Assembly (NCBI GenBank): GCA_013114725.1
Contig: QCWD01000010.1
Span: 1-52,587 of the forward strand
Reading direction: 5' to 3'
Source: Nitrososphaeraceae archaeon
GTDB lineage: Archaea > Thermoproteota > Nitrososphaeria > Nitrososphaerales > Nitrososphaeraceae
Length of the DNA: 52,587 nt
A program made the position numbers and the translations under genes. Below the pieces are notes generated by a model. It did not search any database. It was not told where the DNA came from and saw nothing but the letters and a program-made list of their open reading frames with translations. The first letter of the stretch is position 1. Each line of letters opens with the position of its first letter. Positions 42,886 through 52,070 of this stretch are shown piece by piece.

Positions 42886-43752
42886 TTAGATTATTTCCAG
42901 ACTGAAATCTATAGATTTTGGTGAATGAGTTATGCCCCCAACTGAGATCATATCGGGTCCTGCTTTGGCGTAATCTTCCAAGTTTTCCAATGTAATTCCA
43001 CCAGAAATCTCGATTTTACTTTTATTGCGTATTCCTAGTTTCTGTAGATGGTTTATGGTTCTTTGAGCTTCAGAGTGGGAAAAATTATCTAACATTACAA
43101 AATCTGCACCGGCATTGATAGCTTCCACTGCCTCGTCGAGATTTGTGACTTCACATTCTATTTTAATTGCCGACCCCGAGTTTTTTCTTGCTTTTAAGAT
43201 CGACTTTTTGACAGATTTTGTTACTTTAAGATGATTGTCTTTTATCAAGACCATTTCATCTAGTCTCATTCTGTGTGGAATTCCTCCACCAACAATCACG
43301 GCTTTTTTGTCTAGCGTCCTCAAACCGGGAGCGGTTTTCCTTGTTGCAGATATCTTTACATTGGGATATTTTGAGCAAATAATTTCTACGTATTTTCTAG
43401 TCTCCGTAGCGATGCCGCTCATCCTCATTATAAGATTAAGTGCTGTTCTTTCGCTTTTTAGTATATCCCTAGTCTTTCCTTCTATTTCTAGTACCTTTCT
43501 TTTCTGTTTTATTTTTGTTCCATCATCTACAATTTTTCTGGTTTTGCAATTACAAATCTCAAATACTGTAATTATTTCGTCAATTCCACATAGTATCGCA
43601 AAAGATTCCTTTGGCTTGCAAACAATTTCTGCCTTGGATTTACACTTTTCTGAAATAATGCTATTACTGGTGATATCTCCTGTTCCGATGTCTTCCAGTA
43701 AAAAATTATATAATTTTTCTCTTAATTCCAAAAAATCCGATAGGCTTTCCAT
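42886..43752 (-). CDS. nadC: Nicotinate-nucleotide pyrophosphorylase (quinolinate phosphoribosyltransferase)
   Basis: 288 residues. Converts quinolinate and PRPP to nicotinate mononucleotide. Visible: EDIGTGDITSNSII, LNLIMRMSGIATETRKYV, ISATRKTAPGLRTLDKKAVI (phosphoribosyl site), HRMRLDEMVLIKDNHLK, and EISGGITLENLEDYA. All catalytic Arg/Lys/Asp residues occur. Its ATG overlaps the spt4 stop by one base (TAATG), so NAD synthesis is coupled to an RNA-polymerase operon, 37 kb from nadA/nadX. Confidence 0.94.
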   Translation of the reverse strand: MESLSDFLELREKLYNFLLEDIGTGDITSNSIISEKCKSKAEIVCKPKESFAILCGIDEIITVFEICNCKTRKIVDDGTKIKQKRKVLEIEGKTRDILKSERTALNLIMRMSGIATETRKYVEIICSKYPNVKISATRKTAPGLRTLDKKAVIVGGGIPHRMRLDEMVLIKDNHLKVTKSVKKSILKARKNSGSAIKIECEVTNLDEAVEAINAGADFVMLDNFSHSEAQRTINHLQKLGIRNKSKIEISGGITLENLEDYAKAGPDMISVGGITHSPKSIDFSLEII

Positions 43753-43940
43753 TACGCAACTTTTAATGCATATTTATGAGCCTTTTTGATATCCAGAGTT
43801 GTCGCGATTAAAGATTTTTCGGCATCAAATATCAATATAATGCCTGACCAGTTAGGAGATAATTCTGTGGATTTGCATATAGGACAAACTTTCCCTATCG
43901 TTATTGCTTTACATTTTTTACATGCATATTCTCTTGCCAT
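43752..43940 (-). CDS. spt4: Transcription elongation factor Spt4 (RpoE'')
   Basis: 62 residues: ACKKCKAITIGKVCPICKST (zinc knuckles), then WSGIILIFDAEKSLIATTLD. This is the archaeal Spt4 that pairs with Spt5 on RNA polymerase to maintain processivity. Nine bases separate it from rpo7, and it overlaps nadC by one base. Confidence 0.92.
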   Translation of the reverse strand: MAREYACKKCKAITIGKVCPICKSTELSPNWSGIILIFDAEKSLIATTLDIKKAHKYALKVA

Positions 43941-43949
43941 TTTTTATCG

Positions 43950-44549
43950 CTATCCCTTTTTCTTTTCTTTATCTTTATCCTTTGCCGGTTGTTGTGGTTG
44001 TTGAGCCTTTTTTACTTCGGCATCAATCCATTCGTAAGCACCCAAAAATGGCTGTCTGCATGTAATTCCAATCTTGCCCATTGCGGCACCCTTTCCTAAA
44101 CTCACTGCAGTTATTCTGGCTCTGATTTTTGATCCGATCTTTAATGTTTTTGTAGATTGATTAGCTATAATCATACCCTGTTTTATATCACTTTTCAGAT
44201 AATCATCAGTTATCTGTGAAAGATGTAGAAGGGCATCTGTTGGACCTATTCTTATAAATGCACCAAAATCCGTAATTTCAATTACCTCACCTTCGACAAT
44301 TTCCTGTATTTTTGGATAAAATGTCAAGGCATCAAATGTAACTTTATGATATGTTGCACCATCTCCCGATACCAATTTCCCAACAGAATTTACATTTGCT
44401 TTGATTATCGTAATTACATATCCAAGGTCTGAACTTATCATGCTCTCGTATTTTTCTTTAAGAATTTCTATTGTTGTGTTTATTAACGAATTTGTTAATC
44501 TATTTGGTGGGATACGTACCACATCTGTCATGGTTGCAATAGAAAACAT
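43950..44549 (-). CDS. rpo7: DNA-directed RNA polymerase subunit Rpo7 (RpoE')
   Basis: 199 residues. Tip domain: VVRIPPNRLTNSLINTTIEI. The S1 domain has GEVIEITDFGAFIRIGPTDA and LLHLSQITDD. Forms the polymerase stalk with Rpo4 and binds exiting RNA. A Gln/Lys-rich C-terminal tail (QQPQQPAKDKDKEKKKG) extends beyond the conserved end. Start: ATG 44549, with a second ATG at 44531 (MTDVVRIPP). First gene of rpo7-spt4-nadC. Confidence 0.93.
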   Translation of the reverse strand: MFSIATMTDVVRIPPNRLTNSLINTTIEILKEKYESMISSDLGYVITIIKANVNSVGKLVSGDGATYHKVTFDALTFYPKIQEIVEGEVIEITDFGAFIRIGPTDALLHLSQITDDYLKSDIKQGMIIANQSTKTLKIGSKIRARITAVSLGKGAAMGKIGITCRQPFLGAYEWIDAEVKKAQQPQQPAKDKDKEKKKG

Positions 44550-44992
44550 TTTAGATGGCTAAGCTATAAACCACTCAATTTATGAACCTTTTGATTATAA
44601 ATTTTATAACTATACGAGATACGGTATATAATTTTTGATTGTTTTTTATTTATTGATAAATTGTATATGCAGAGTTTAATGAAATAGTAGTGTCAATAAT
44701 GTATAAGAATTAATGTTTTATTATAATCATTTATACATTTCACAGATGTTTAATATGCTATTTTTTGATAAAATATGAATTGTTGTGTAACATAGTTTTT
44801 CGTTATTTATATGAGTAAAATGTCGATGTGTAAAAATTTAACCATTTTTCATAATTTATTCCTGTCGAATTTATACGAAATTGTTGATTTTCATACCTGT
44901 ACAATACATAAATAAAATACATGACGATATTTTTAAAACAATGTCGATGCATGATTTAAATAAAGTTATTTTGATTTTTTATATTTAGAATA
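44550..44992. other. Divergent intergenic region rpo7 / mrp
   Basis: 443 gene-free bases, very AT-rich. It should hold both promoters; TTTTTATATTTAG immediately precedes the mrp ATG. The decamer AATGTCGATG occurs twice (around 44819 and 44940), 121 bases apart, and could be a regulator site. I see no RNA gene or coding frame. Confidence 0.4.
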
Positions 44993-46153
44993 ATGGTAAC
45001 TGTAGATCAAGTAATGTCTTCTCTAAAAAAAGTAGTAGACCCAGAACTTCACAAAGATATAGTTTCTATGGGAATGATTAAAGATTTATCGATTAATGAT
45101 AATAAAGTATCTTTTACTTTAGAACTTACAACTCCGGCATGTCCTTTTAATAGCGAAATAGAACAGGATGTAAGGAACGCTATTTCTAGCATCGGAGTTT
45201 CAGACCTTGATTTAAAGGTAACTGCAAGAGTAATGGAAGGGCGGTCCATCTCTTTAGATGAGCTTCTGCCAGGTGTAAAAAATATAATTGCAGTAGCAAG
45301 TGGAAAGGGTGGTGTTGGAAAGACCACCGTAGCAGTTAATTTAGCTATAGCACTTTCTAAAACCGGAGCAAAGGTTGGTTTACTTGATGCAGATATTTAT
45401 GGACCAAGTGTTCCTCTTATGTTTGGTCTAAAAGATTCACCTCAGGTTGTAGATAATAAGATTCAGCCGCCTGTATCTGAAGGAGTTAAAATTATTTCAA
45501 TGGGTTTTTTCTATGAACAATCACAACAGGCTGGGATTTATAGAGGACCCATAATTTCAGGAATAATCAAACAGTTCTTGACCGATGTTAATTGGGGAGA
45601 ACTAGACTATTTAATTATAGACTTGCCTCCTGGAACTGGAGATGCACCGTTAACAGTAGCTCAGACTATCCCAATAACAGGAATTTTGGTGGTCACAACA
45701 CCACAGGAAGTTGCAATGAATGTTGCAGTAAAGGCTATTGGTATGTTCAACAAATTAAATGTTCCAATCATCGGTGTTGTAGAAAATATGAGCTATCTTC
45801 AATGCCCTGATTGTAATAGTCAAATTCATATCTTTGGAAAGGGAGGCGGACAGAAAATAAGCCAGCAATATAACGTACCATTTCTTGGGGAAATTCCATT
45901 GCATACACAAATTATGGAGGGAAGTGATATAGGTAAACCAATTACAATTTCTCAACCTGAATCTTTGCAAACCAGCGCAATTATGAAGATTGCAAAAAAT
46001 GTTGCCGGACGAGTAAGTGTTATTGCCGCAGAACTCAAGCAGAGCGAAGAGTCTGAAAATTCAGATTCAGAGAATGATAAGACAATTCAATCTGGTTCCA
46101 ATCCAGAGGCTGAAGTAAAAGTTCAAACTACTGAATCAAAAAATGTGATCTGA
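44993..46153 (+). CDS. Mrp/NBP35-type Fe-S cluster carrier ATPase with MIP18 domain
   Basis: 386 residues. Residues 1-85 form a MIP18/DUF59 domain (LTTPACPFNSEIE with its Cys). Then comes a deviant Walker A ASGKGGVGKTTVAVNLA, DADIYGPSVPLMFG, LIIDLPPGTGDAPLT and the bridging CxxC of ENMSYLQCPDCNSQ. A Ser/Glu-rich tail follows (about 40 residues). It assembles and delivers [4Fe-4S] clusters. Nine bases before the dephospho-CoA kinase gene. Confidence 0.92.
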   Translation: MVTVDQVMSSLKKVVDPELHKDIVSMGMIKDLSINDNKVSFTLELTTPACPFNSEIEQDVRNAISSIGVSDLDLKVTARVMEGRSISLDELLPGVKNIIAVASGKGGVGKTTVAVNLAIALSKTGAKVGLLDADIYGPSVPLMFGLKDSPQVVDNKIQPPVSEGVKIISMGFFYEQSQQAGIYRGPIISGIIKQFLTDVNWGELDYLIIDLPPGTGDAPLTVAQTIPITGILVVTTPQEVAMNVAVKAIGMFNKLNVPIIGVVENMSYLQCPDCNSQIHIFGKGGGQKISQQYNVPFLGEIPLHTQIMEGSDIGKPITISQPESLQTSAIMKIAKNVAGRVSVIAAELKQSEESENSDSENDKTIQSGSNPEAEVKVQTTESKNVI

Positions 46154-46162
46154 TTTTATTTA

Positions 46163-46750
46163 ATGGCACTTACACAGGAAATTCTTAAAATTTTAAAGAA
46201 ACCTTTTGGGTTGCTGATCCCAGACCAACAAGTAACAAAGGAGATTATTGAATACCATATTTCAAAATCAAATAAATTTATTGTATCTGTTGGAGATACT
46301 ACTACAAACAAATTATTGTCTTTTAACATAATACCTGATATCGCCGTTGTGGACGGAAAAGAAAGACGAATGACGACTAGCATATTAAAAATATCAGAAC
46401 AAATAAGCCTTATGAAAAAAGATAAGAATACCAAAAGTAGAACAGACAGTTTATCAAATAAAGGTTTTGAAGACGGTCTGAAACTAGCTGAAGTTTATTG
46501 TGTAAATACTCCTGGTTCGATTTCAAAAAATGCTGTTGAAACCATTAAGGATGTCATATATAAAAAAATGATCACCCAGATAATTGTAGATGGGGAAGAA
46601 GATTTACTGGCCCTTCCGATTTTTTGTTTCTCGCCGATAGGTACGGTTGTTTTTTATGGTCAGCCATTAGAGGGTCTTGTGGTAGTGCATGTTGATGAGA
46701 AAATAAAAAAGATATCTGAGGACTTAATAGAAAAAATCGGTGTTATCTAG
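46163..46750 (+). CDS. GTP-dependent dephospho-CoA kinase (DUF359)
   Basis: 195 residues. ILKKPFGLLIPD, then KFIVSVGDTTTNKLLSFNII, IPDIAVVDGKERR and VDGEEDLLALPIFCFSPIGT are hallmarks of the archaeal DUF359 kinases that perform the last CoA step using GTP. The conserved Asp and Glu residues are present. Probably co-transcribed with the Mrp gene. Confidence 0.9.
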   Translation: MALTQEILKILKKPFGLLIPDQQVTKEIIEYHISKSNKFIVSVGDTTTNKLLSFNIIPDIAVVDGKERRMTTSILKISEQISLMKKDKNTKSRTDSLSNKGFEDGLKLAEVYCVNTPGSISKNAVETIKDVIYKKMITQIIVDGEEDLLALPIFCFSPIGTVVFYGQPLEGLVVVHVDEKIKKISEDLIEKIGVI

Positions 46751-46774
46751 ACAACAGCAGACATGATAGATATT

Positions 46775-46831
46775 GGGAATGATGATGTGGTGGCTGTATG
46801 AGTTATGATTTAAAATACCAAAGTCTGACCC
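46775..46831 (+). ncRNA. Possible C/D box sRNA
   Basis: Plus strand: perfect C box ATGATGA (46779-46785), a 12-base spacer TGTGGTGGCTGT, D'-like ATGA, C'-like ATGATTT (46805-46811), a 13-base spacer AAAATACCAAAGT, D box CTGA (46825-46828). GGG and CCC flank the boxes as a short terminal stem. Spacing is close to the archaeal rule, but the inner boxes are weak. Confidence 0.4.
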
Positions 46832-46976
46832 TTAATCTATCGATGCAAATAAACACGCCAGAATGCATTCACACAGATTCTAGATCTATGAAATATCTAG
46901 AAATTTTTCATGGTTTTAAATTTAAAAGTGGTTGATGATAAATAAAAATTAAATTAATACATAATTTAATAATCTG

Positions 46977-48407
46977 GTGATGTCTTTTATCCCTTCTTTA
47001 ATCATAGCCGGAACCTCCAGCGGTGTTGGAAAAACAACTATCACTTCTGCAATACTGTATGGTCTGAAAAAAAGAGGATGGAAGATTCAGTCATTTAAGG
47101 TGGGACCTGATTATATTGATCCGTCATATCATACACATATAACTGATATTCAGTCACGTAATTTGGATTATTGGTTGATGGGAAAAAAAGGAATAACGAG
47201 AACATTTTATCAGTATGCTAAAAATGCAGATATGGTAGTAATCGAAGGAGTTATGGGTTTGTTTGATGGAATAAGTGGAGCAAACAATCTTGCCAGCACT
47301 GCGCAGATAGCTGAGATATTGGATATACCGGTAGTTTTGATTATTGATGCAAGTAAAGCAGCTAGGTCTATTGCAGCGGTAGCATATGGTTTTTTAAATT
47401 TTGATAAAAAAATCAGGATCGTTGGTGTTATAATAAACAAGGTAGCGAGCGATAAACATGAAAAAATTATTCAGGAAGCGTTTGAAGATAAAATAAAAGT
47501 TCCAATTTTAGGTTTCATTAAAAGAGGAAATGAACAGAAAAATCTTAAAGAGAGACATCTTGGTCTCGTTCCAACAAAAGAATTAGACGAGATTAAAAAG
47601 AAAGAATTTGTACAGTCAATAAAAAGTATCGCAGGGGAGCTAGATCTAAATAGAATAGAAGATATGATGTTTGATAAAAAAAATAGAAAGTACAAAAAAA
47701 TAGAAAGATTTAAAGTAAAAATTAATAATGTTAATTATAATGCAGTGGTCACAAAAATTGCTGTCGCCCTTGATGCGTCATTTAATTTTTATTATCCAGA
47801 TAACTTGGATATTCTAAGACGTTATGGAGCTGAAATTGAATTTTTTAGTCCACTTTACGATTCAAAATTACCAGATAACTGTTCCGGATTACTAATTGGA
47901 GGTGGATTTCCTGAAATTTTGGCAGAGGAACTTGAAAAGAATCATCAGATGATAAAAATGTTAAAAGATAAAGCGTCAGACGGAATTCCAATCTATGCGG
48001 AATGTGGTGGATTAATGTATTTGACAAAATCCATTACAGAAAATTTCAACAGTATGGATGCAAACAAAGGTGTTAAAAAAAGGAAGATGGTAGGACTTGT
48101 AGATGCAGATACTGTTATGACCAATAAATTGACTTTAAATTATACACTGGCAGATGCAGTAAGCCAGAATTCTATTGCTGGCAAAATAAATTCTGTTCAT
48201 GGACATGAATTTCATTATTCAAAAATAGAAAATATTCCTAGAGATGCTAAATTCAATTACATAATGAAAAGAGGTGTAGGAATTACCGGAAATCATGATG
48301 GTTTTCTAATCCACAATACATTGGCTTCATATATGCATGTTCATTTTTTTAATCAAAAGATCCCGAAAAGAATAATCAAAAACTGTTTGACATATGATAA
48401 AAAATAA
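46977..48407 (+). CDS. Cobyrinate a,c-diamide synthase (CobB/CbiA)
   Basis: 476 residues from GTG 46977; the adjacent ATG at 46980 works equally. It amidates cobyrinic acid using glutamine and ATP. N-terminal P-loop: AGTSSGVGKTTITSAI, FKVGPDYIDPSYH, and VIEGVMGLFDGI. C-terminal glutaminase: LLIGGGFPEILAEEL, the nucleophile Cys in YAECGGLMYL, and VHGHEFHYSKI. Complete. No other cobamide gene lies in this window. A C/D-like RNA precedes it. Confidence 0.9.
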   Translation: MMSFIPSLIIAGTSSGVGKTTITSAILYGLKKRGWKIQSFKVGPDYIDPSYHTHITDIQSRNLDYWLMGKKGITRTFYQYAKNADMVVIEGVMGLFDGISGANNLASTAQIAEILDIPVVLIIDASKAARSIAAVAYGFLNFDKKIRIVGVIINKVASDKHEKIIQEAFEDKIKVPILGFIKRGNEQKNLKERHLGLVPTKELDEIKKKEFVQSIKSIAGELDLNRIEDMMFDKKNRKYKKIERFKVKINNVNYNAVVTKIAVALDASFNFYYPDNLDILRRYGAEIEFFSPLYDSKLPDNCSGLLIGGGFPEILAEELEKNHQMIKMLKDKASDGIPIYAECGGLMYLTKSITENFNSMDANKGVKKRKMVGLVDADTVMTNKLTLNYTLADAVSQNSIAGKINSVHGHEFHYSKIENIPRDAKFNYIMKRGVGITGNHDGFLIHNTLASYMHVHFFNQKIPKRIIKNCLTYDKK

Positions 48408-48416
48408 TTATTATTT

Positions 48417-49448
48417 TTATTTAAAAAGGATAAAAGAATCCACTATCTCGTTTCCTGAATTTTTATGAAAATTTCCTTTCAGTATTTGTCCAAACGTATC
48501 TTCTGTAAATTCTATTTCTAGAAACCCATGGGCTTTAATCTGTGTTACCACATAATCTGCCTTGGCATGTAACGGATACAGTCCGGCACCGCCAGTACCG
48601 ACAGTTATAAAGATTGGATTTTTCTTGTCACGGGCATCATAACTTTTCTTCTCTCTTTCAGTTACAGTTGGTTTATCTCTTTTATCATCATTATATTCGA
48701 TTGGAAAAGTTCGTTGATAGTTATGATTATGTCCACTTAATACTATATCTACACCATATTTATCAAATAAAGGATGATATGCACTTTGGAGACCACCGTT
48801 ACCATCATGTTTACTATCGGAGGAATAAAAATTTCTGTATCCATATACAATAATCCAATCAATATCTTTATCCTGTGATGTTTTTTGGAGATCATTTTTT
48901 ACAAATTTATACTGTTTACTTTTTTCATCATTGGGAATTTCAGTTGCCAGTGCCAGAAAATGTACGTTGTTATAATCAAATGAATAGTATTGCTTGTCCA
49001 GACCAAAAGTTTTTAGATATTTTTTTACTTGTTTTGGTCCTCCAAGGGAAGACTTTACTTCATTAAATCCCATAGACACCTTTACATTGTCTAAGTATTT
49101 CTTTGGAAACATATCAATCCAGCATGAACCACTTTTTTGATTTGAAAGGTCCCCCAGTGCAAGGATTAGTTCAGGTTTTTCATCTATCATATTGTCTATG
49201 GTTTTTTGTGCATCATTTTTACAATTAAAGTCGCTAGCTACTACAAGATTAAAATCTTTTGATTGAGATTTATCATCGTTATTATCAATGGCAAAAATGG
49301 TAAAAAAAGTATTTTCTAGATTCAATAACAATGTAATAGATAACAATGTTAATGATAAAACGACAAATTGTCTTTTATCCAAAATCAGACGAGTATTATG
49401 ACTGAGCATTAAACAATACCGCTCAGATTCATTTTTTTTCACATACAT
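48417..49448 (-). CDS. Secreted purple-acid-phosphatase-like protein with eroded metal sites
   Basis: 343 residues with an N-terminal membrane anchor (FVVLSLTLLSITLLL, about 28-45). Domain motifs align with the left-edge paralogue, but several metal ligands are replaced: SDFNC for GDxG, GDLSNQ for GDxxY, MGFNEVKSS for GNHE, and VYGYRNFYSS where a VxxH-type motif is expected. Only LSGHNHNYQRTFP is normal. It may be a binding protein or an enzyme with altered chemistry. The repeat stalk of the paralogue is missing. Confidence 0.8.
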   Translation of the reverse strand: MYVKKNESERYCLMLSHNTRLILDKRQFVVLSLTLLSITLLLNLENTFFTIFAIDNNDDKSQSKDFNLVVASDFNCKNDAQKTIDNMIDEKPELILALGDLSNQKSGSCWIDMFPKKYLDNVKVSMGFNEVKSSLGGPKQVKKYLKTFGLDKQYYSFDYNNVHFLALATEIPNDEKSKQYKFVKNDLQKTSQDKDIDWIIVYGYRNFYSSDSKHDGNGGLQSAYHPLFDKYGVDIVLSGHNHNYQRTFPIEYNDDKRDKPTVTEREKKSYDARDKKNPIFITVGTGGAGLYPLHAKADYVVTQIKAHGFLEIEFTEDTFGQILKGNFHKNSGNEIVDSFILFK

Positions 49449-49884
49449 TTAAATTTTTGGCATGGTACGCATTTTTGATATTTGTATAATGATTTAAATA
49501 GTATTAGGGATTGTAATGTTAGGTTTGATGTGATATATTGTTATTTGATATCAGGTTTTTGTTCGTATTGTTTGAATTCTTTAATTCTTTTCTTATTCGG
49601 TGTATTAATAGGGTAATTTCAAGACTGGTAATTGAACAAAGGACAATTTACTGTATTTTCATTCTAATTAGGATATAATCTGGACTGTTATTGATTTAAT
49701 TATATAAGATTATTGTCATGTAGATATAATAAAAACTCAAATAATCCAGTTTGTAATGCTTGGATATACGTATCTGTTTCTTTCCATCAATTGCTTTAAA
49801 CCGTTAACAGAATCTTTCGACTTTTTGTCTTTTTGTTAATGCTAGATCTTTTAAATTTATCTCTGTACTAATAGGTATCAAGAG
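49449..49884. other. Intergenic region before the hemerythrin-like gene
   Basis: 436 bases, no coding frame that I trust. It should contain the promoters of two divergent genes. AT-rich throughout, with no repeat or strong hairpin noticed. Confidence 0.4.
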
Positions 49885-50478
49885 ATGAATGCAACACAAA
49901 ATCTTAAAAATGATCATATTACGATAAGAAGAGTCAAAGAAATTGCTAAAAGATGTTCAAACAATCTTTATGCAAACCAACATGTACCGATAGAAGATAT
50001 AGAGATTATCTCTGTGATAATAGAGGAATTTGTAGATCATTTTCATCATGGGAAGGAAGAAAAAGCGTATTTTCCAGATACAAAAGATAAGGATGGATTT
50101 GCAGAAGATATTCGGAAATTCTTAATTGAACATGAATTAGGAAGAAGAATAGCAATTATGTTGAGAAGAGAATTAAATGAATGCAAAAGGAGGATGAAAG
50201 AAACGTCTTTAAAAACAAATAAACTTGATTATATTATAATGGAGCCAGTAGCCAGATTCTTAAAATCATACGCAGTATTTATTGATGACCATACAGGAAA
50301 AGAAGATAAATTCTTTGATCTAATAGAAGAAAGAAATGTAATATCAACTAAGGAAGACGAAATGTTATTGAAGCATTATGAAATGTGCGAGAATGAAGCT
50401 GGAGGGGAAGCACGAATGCAAGAAATGATAATATTGATTAAATATCTAGAAGAAAGAGAATGGATGAAGGATAGATAA
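49885..50478 (+). CDS. Hemerythrin-like (HHE) di-iron protein
   Basis: 197 residues. Four-helix bundle ligands are visible: LKNDHITIRRV, VDHFHHGKEEKAYFP, LIEHELGRRIAI and FIDDHTGKEDKFFDLIEE. The pattern is that of bacterial and archaeal HHE proteins that bind O2, sense redox or repair Fe-S clusters. A helical C-terminal extension (about 35 residues) has no iron ligands. No signal peptide. Target unknown. Confidence 0.85.
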   Translation: MNATQNLKNDHITIRRVKEIAKRCSNNLYANQHVPIEDIEIISVIIEEFVDHFHHGKEEKAYFPDTKDKDGFAEDIRKFLIEHELGRRIAIMLRRELNECKRRMKETSLKTNKLDYIIMEPVARFLKSYAVFIDDHTGKEDKFFDLIEERNVISTKEDEMLLKHYEMCENEAGGEARMQEMIILIKYLEEREWMKDR

Positions 50479-50995
50479 ATAAGATTACATGTGAATAGCG
50501 GGCACAGAATTAAGCCAGCACAAGATATGAGGATCTCGTTGCGGTAATACAAGTTTTATGAAAACGGTTAGAATTGTAGAGGATTATTATTTTGATGACC
50601 TTCAGAACTGTTATTCATAAATAATCAAGTCACAGATTGTTTTACAGTTGACTTTGTAATAAAAAAATCTACTTTTTGATGGTTGTTGATAGTTTTACAG
50701 CGGTCTTTAAAATTTTCTATTTTTACAATCAGCATACAAAATATTTGAACCTTGAGAGTTGTTGGATCCAGTTTTTTAAGATATAATTTGATGATTGGAA
50801 TTTCTATACTAAAAATTGATATAATGTGGAACATATCTTCAATTAGTTATTTTATTTTGTATCCATATACAGGAAAATGCCAAATGCTAAGTTTAACCTG
50901 CAGATAGTAGGTGAAAGAATTATTTTAAATAAACGGAACTGGATTTTACATACAATTACAAATAATAATATCCGTACTCATATTATAAACCAATC
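50479..50995. other. Intergenic region, hemerythrin-like to CBS gene
   Basis: 517 bases. A segment near 50500-50560 is richer in G+C, and the right part holds a short frame overlapping the CBS start. The minus-strand frame 50625-50834 looks random. No convincing RNA gene. Confidence 0.4.
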
Positions 50996-50999
50996 ATGA
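50877..50999 (+). CDS. Possible 40-codon leader ORF overlapping the CBS gene
   Basis: ATG at 50877 with AGGA just upstream; stop TGA overlaps the next ATG as ATGA (50996-50999). The peptide begins MPNAKFNLQIVGERIILNKR. The overlap favours coupling, but the second half looks like promoter sequence, so this may be chance. Confidence 0.22.
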   Translation: MPNAKFNLQIVGERIILNKRNWILHTITNNNIRTHIINQS

Positions 51000-51838
51000 A
51001 TAGTTATAATGATACTGCCTATGACATTGCTGATGACGCAATAACATTAGATGTTAAAGACAATATTCTGAATGCGAGAAATGTTATGATGAAGTATAAT
51101 ATCAGTAGAATTATCATAACTGACAACAAAATGTTAGCTGGAATCGTTACTGAAAAAGATATTGTACGTTTTCTATATTCATCTAAATTGAATAGACGGC
51201 CACAGGAAATAATGTTAGATGAAGTAATGGGAGAAAAAATACCCATCACGGTAGATGAAAAAACTCGATTAATATCATGCGCCAAAATGATGTTGAGTAA
51301 AAACATTAGCTCGTTAATCATAACTCAAAAGAATTCAGCAGATATCAGAATCTTAACAAAAACCGACATAGTTGAATACTATTCAAGATTTTATAAAAGA
51401 GTAAACAAGGTTAAAGATTATATGACTACTCCGGTATTATCAATTTCACAAGATGAACTGGTAAGTGAGGCAATGAGACTTTTGTTTGAAAACAAAGTTT
51501 CCAGACTTGTAGTAATAAAAAATGATAAAGCTATCGGAATCATTTCTAGACGTGATTTGATTCCTCTGAGCAGTTTAATGAATTCGTGGATTGAGAAATA
51601 CCAAAAAAATCAAGTTGGTTTTGATACTGTCATAGGGAATATCAAAGGAATTATTATTGTAAAAGACGTTATGCGAAGTTATTTAATTACAGTTTCAAGT
51701 AACGATGACCTATCAGATGCAGCAAAAATAATGACTAGAAATAGGATAAGTGGACTTCCAGTAGTAGATAAGAATTCAAATTTAAAGGGAATAGTGACCA
51801 AAACTGACGTAGTAAGAGCTTTTTCCAATTTATCATAG
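50996..51838 (+). CDS. Four-CBS-domain protein
   Basis: 280 residues made of four CBS motifs in two Bateman modules: MMKYNISRIIITDNKMLAGI (1), MMLSKNISSLIITQ (2), LLFENKVSRLVVIKNDKAIG (3) and IMTRNRISGLPVVDKNSNLK (4). There is no fused enzyme or DNA-binding domain. Such proteins sense AMP/ATP or similar ligands and control a partner. Cytoplasmic. A possible leader ORF overlaps its start. Confidence 0.9.
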   Translation: MNSYNDTAYDIADDAITLDVKDNILNARNVMMKYNISRIIITDNKMLAGIVTEKDIVRFLYSSKLNRRPQEIMLDEVMGEKIPITVDEKTRLISCAKMMLSKNISSLIITQKNSADIRILTKTDIVEYYSRFYKRVNKVKDYMTTPVLSISQDELVSEAMRLLFENKVSRLVVIKNDKAIGIISRRDLIPLSSLMNSWIEKYQKNQVGFDTVIGNIKGIIIVKDVMRSYLITVSSNDDLSDAAKIMTRNRISGLPVVDKNSNLKGIVTKTDVVRAFSNLS

Positions 51839-52070
51839 ATGCTACAAAGTTTCTGAAATGAAATAAAGATGTCAGAGAACTTTATATCATAAATTGAGTC
51901 AAATTTGTAGCACAAACAACTGGCCCCAGAATGTATAAATATTTTGCCACTTGCAATTGACTTTCATTTATGGTAATATATTGTAGTAGTGTATTGATCT
52001 TGCAACAGAAATTGCTGTTCCAATTTTTTAGTCTTATTTTTAAATAGCAAGATATTGAAGCTAGATTTTT

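Noticed and set aside
44818-44950. Repeated AATGTCGATG upstream of mrp
   Set aside because: Ten bases, two copies; too weak to call an operator, so only mentioned in the intergenic entry.
50625-50834. 69-residue minus-strand frame
   Set aside because: Ile/Lys-rich AT-driven composition, no motif, no promoter or ribosome site.
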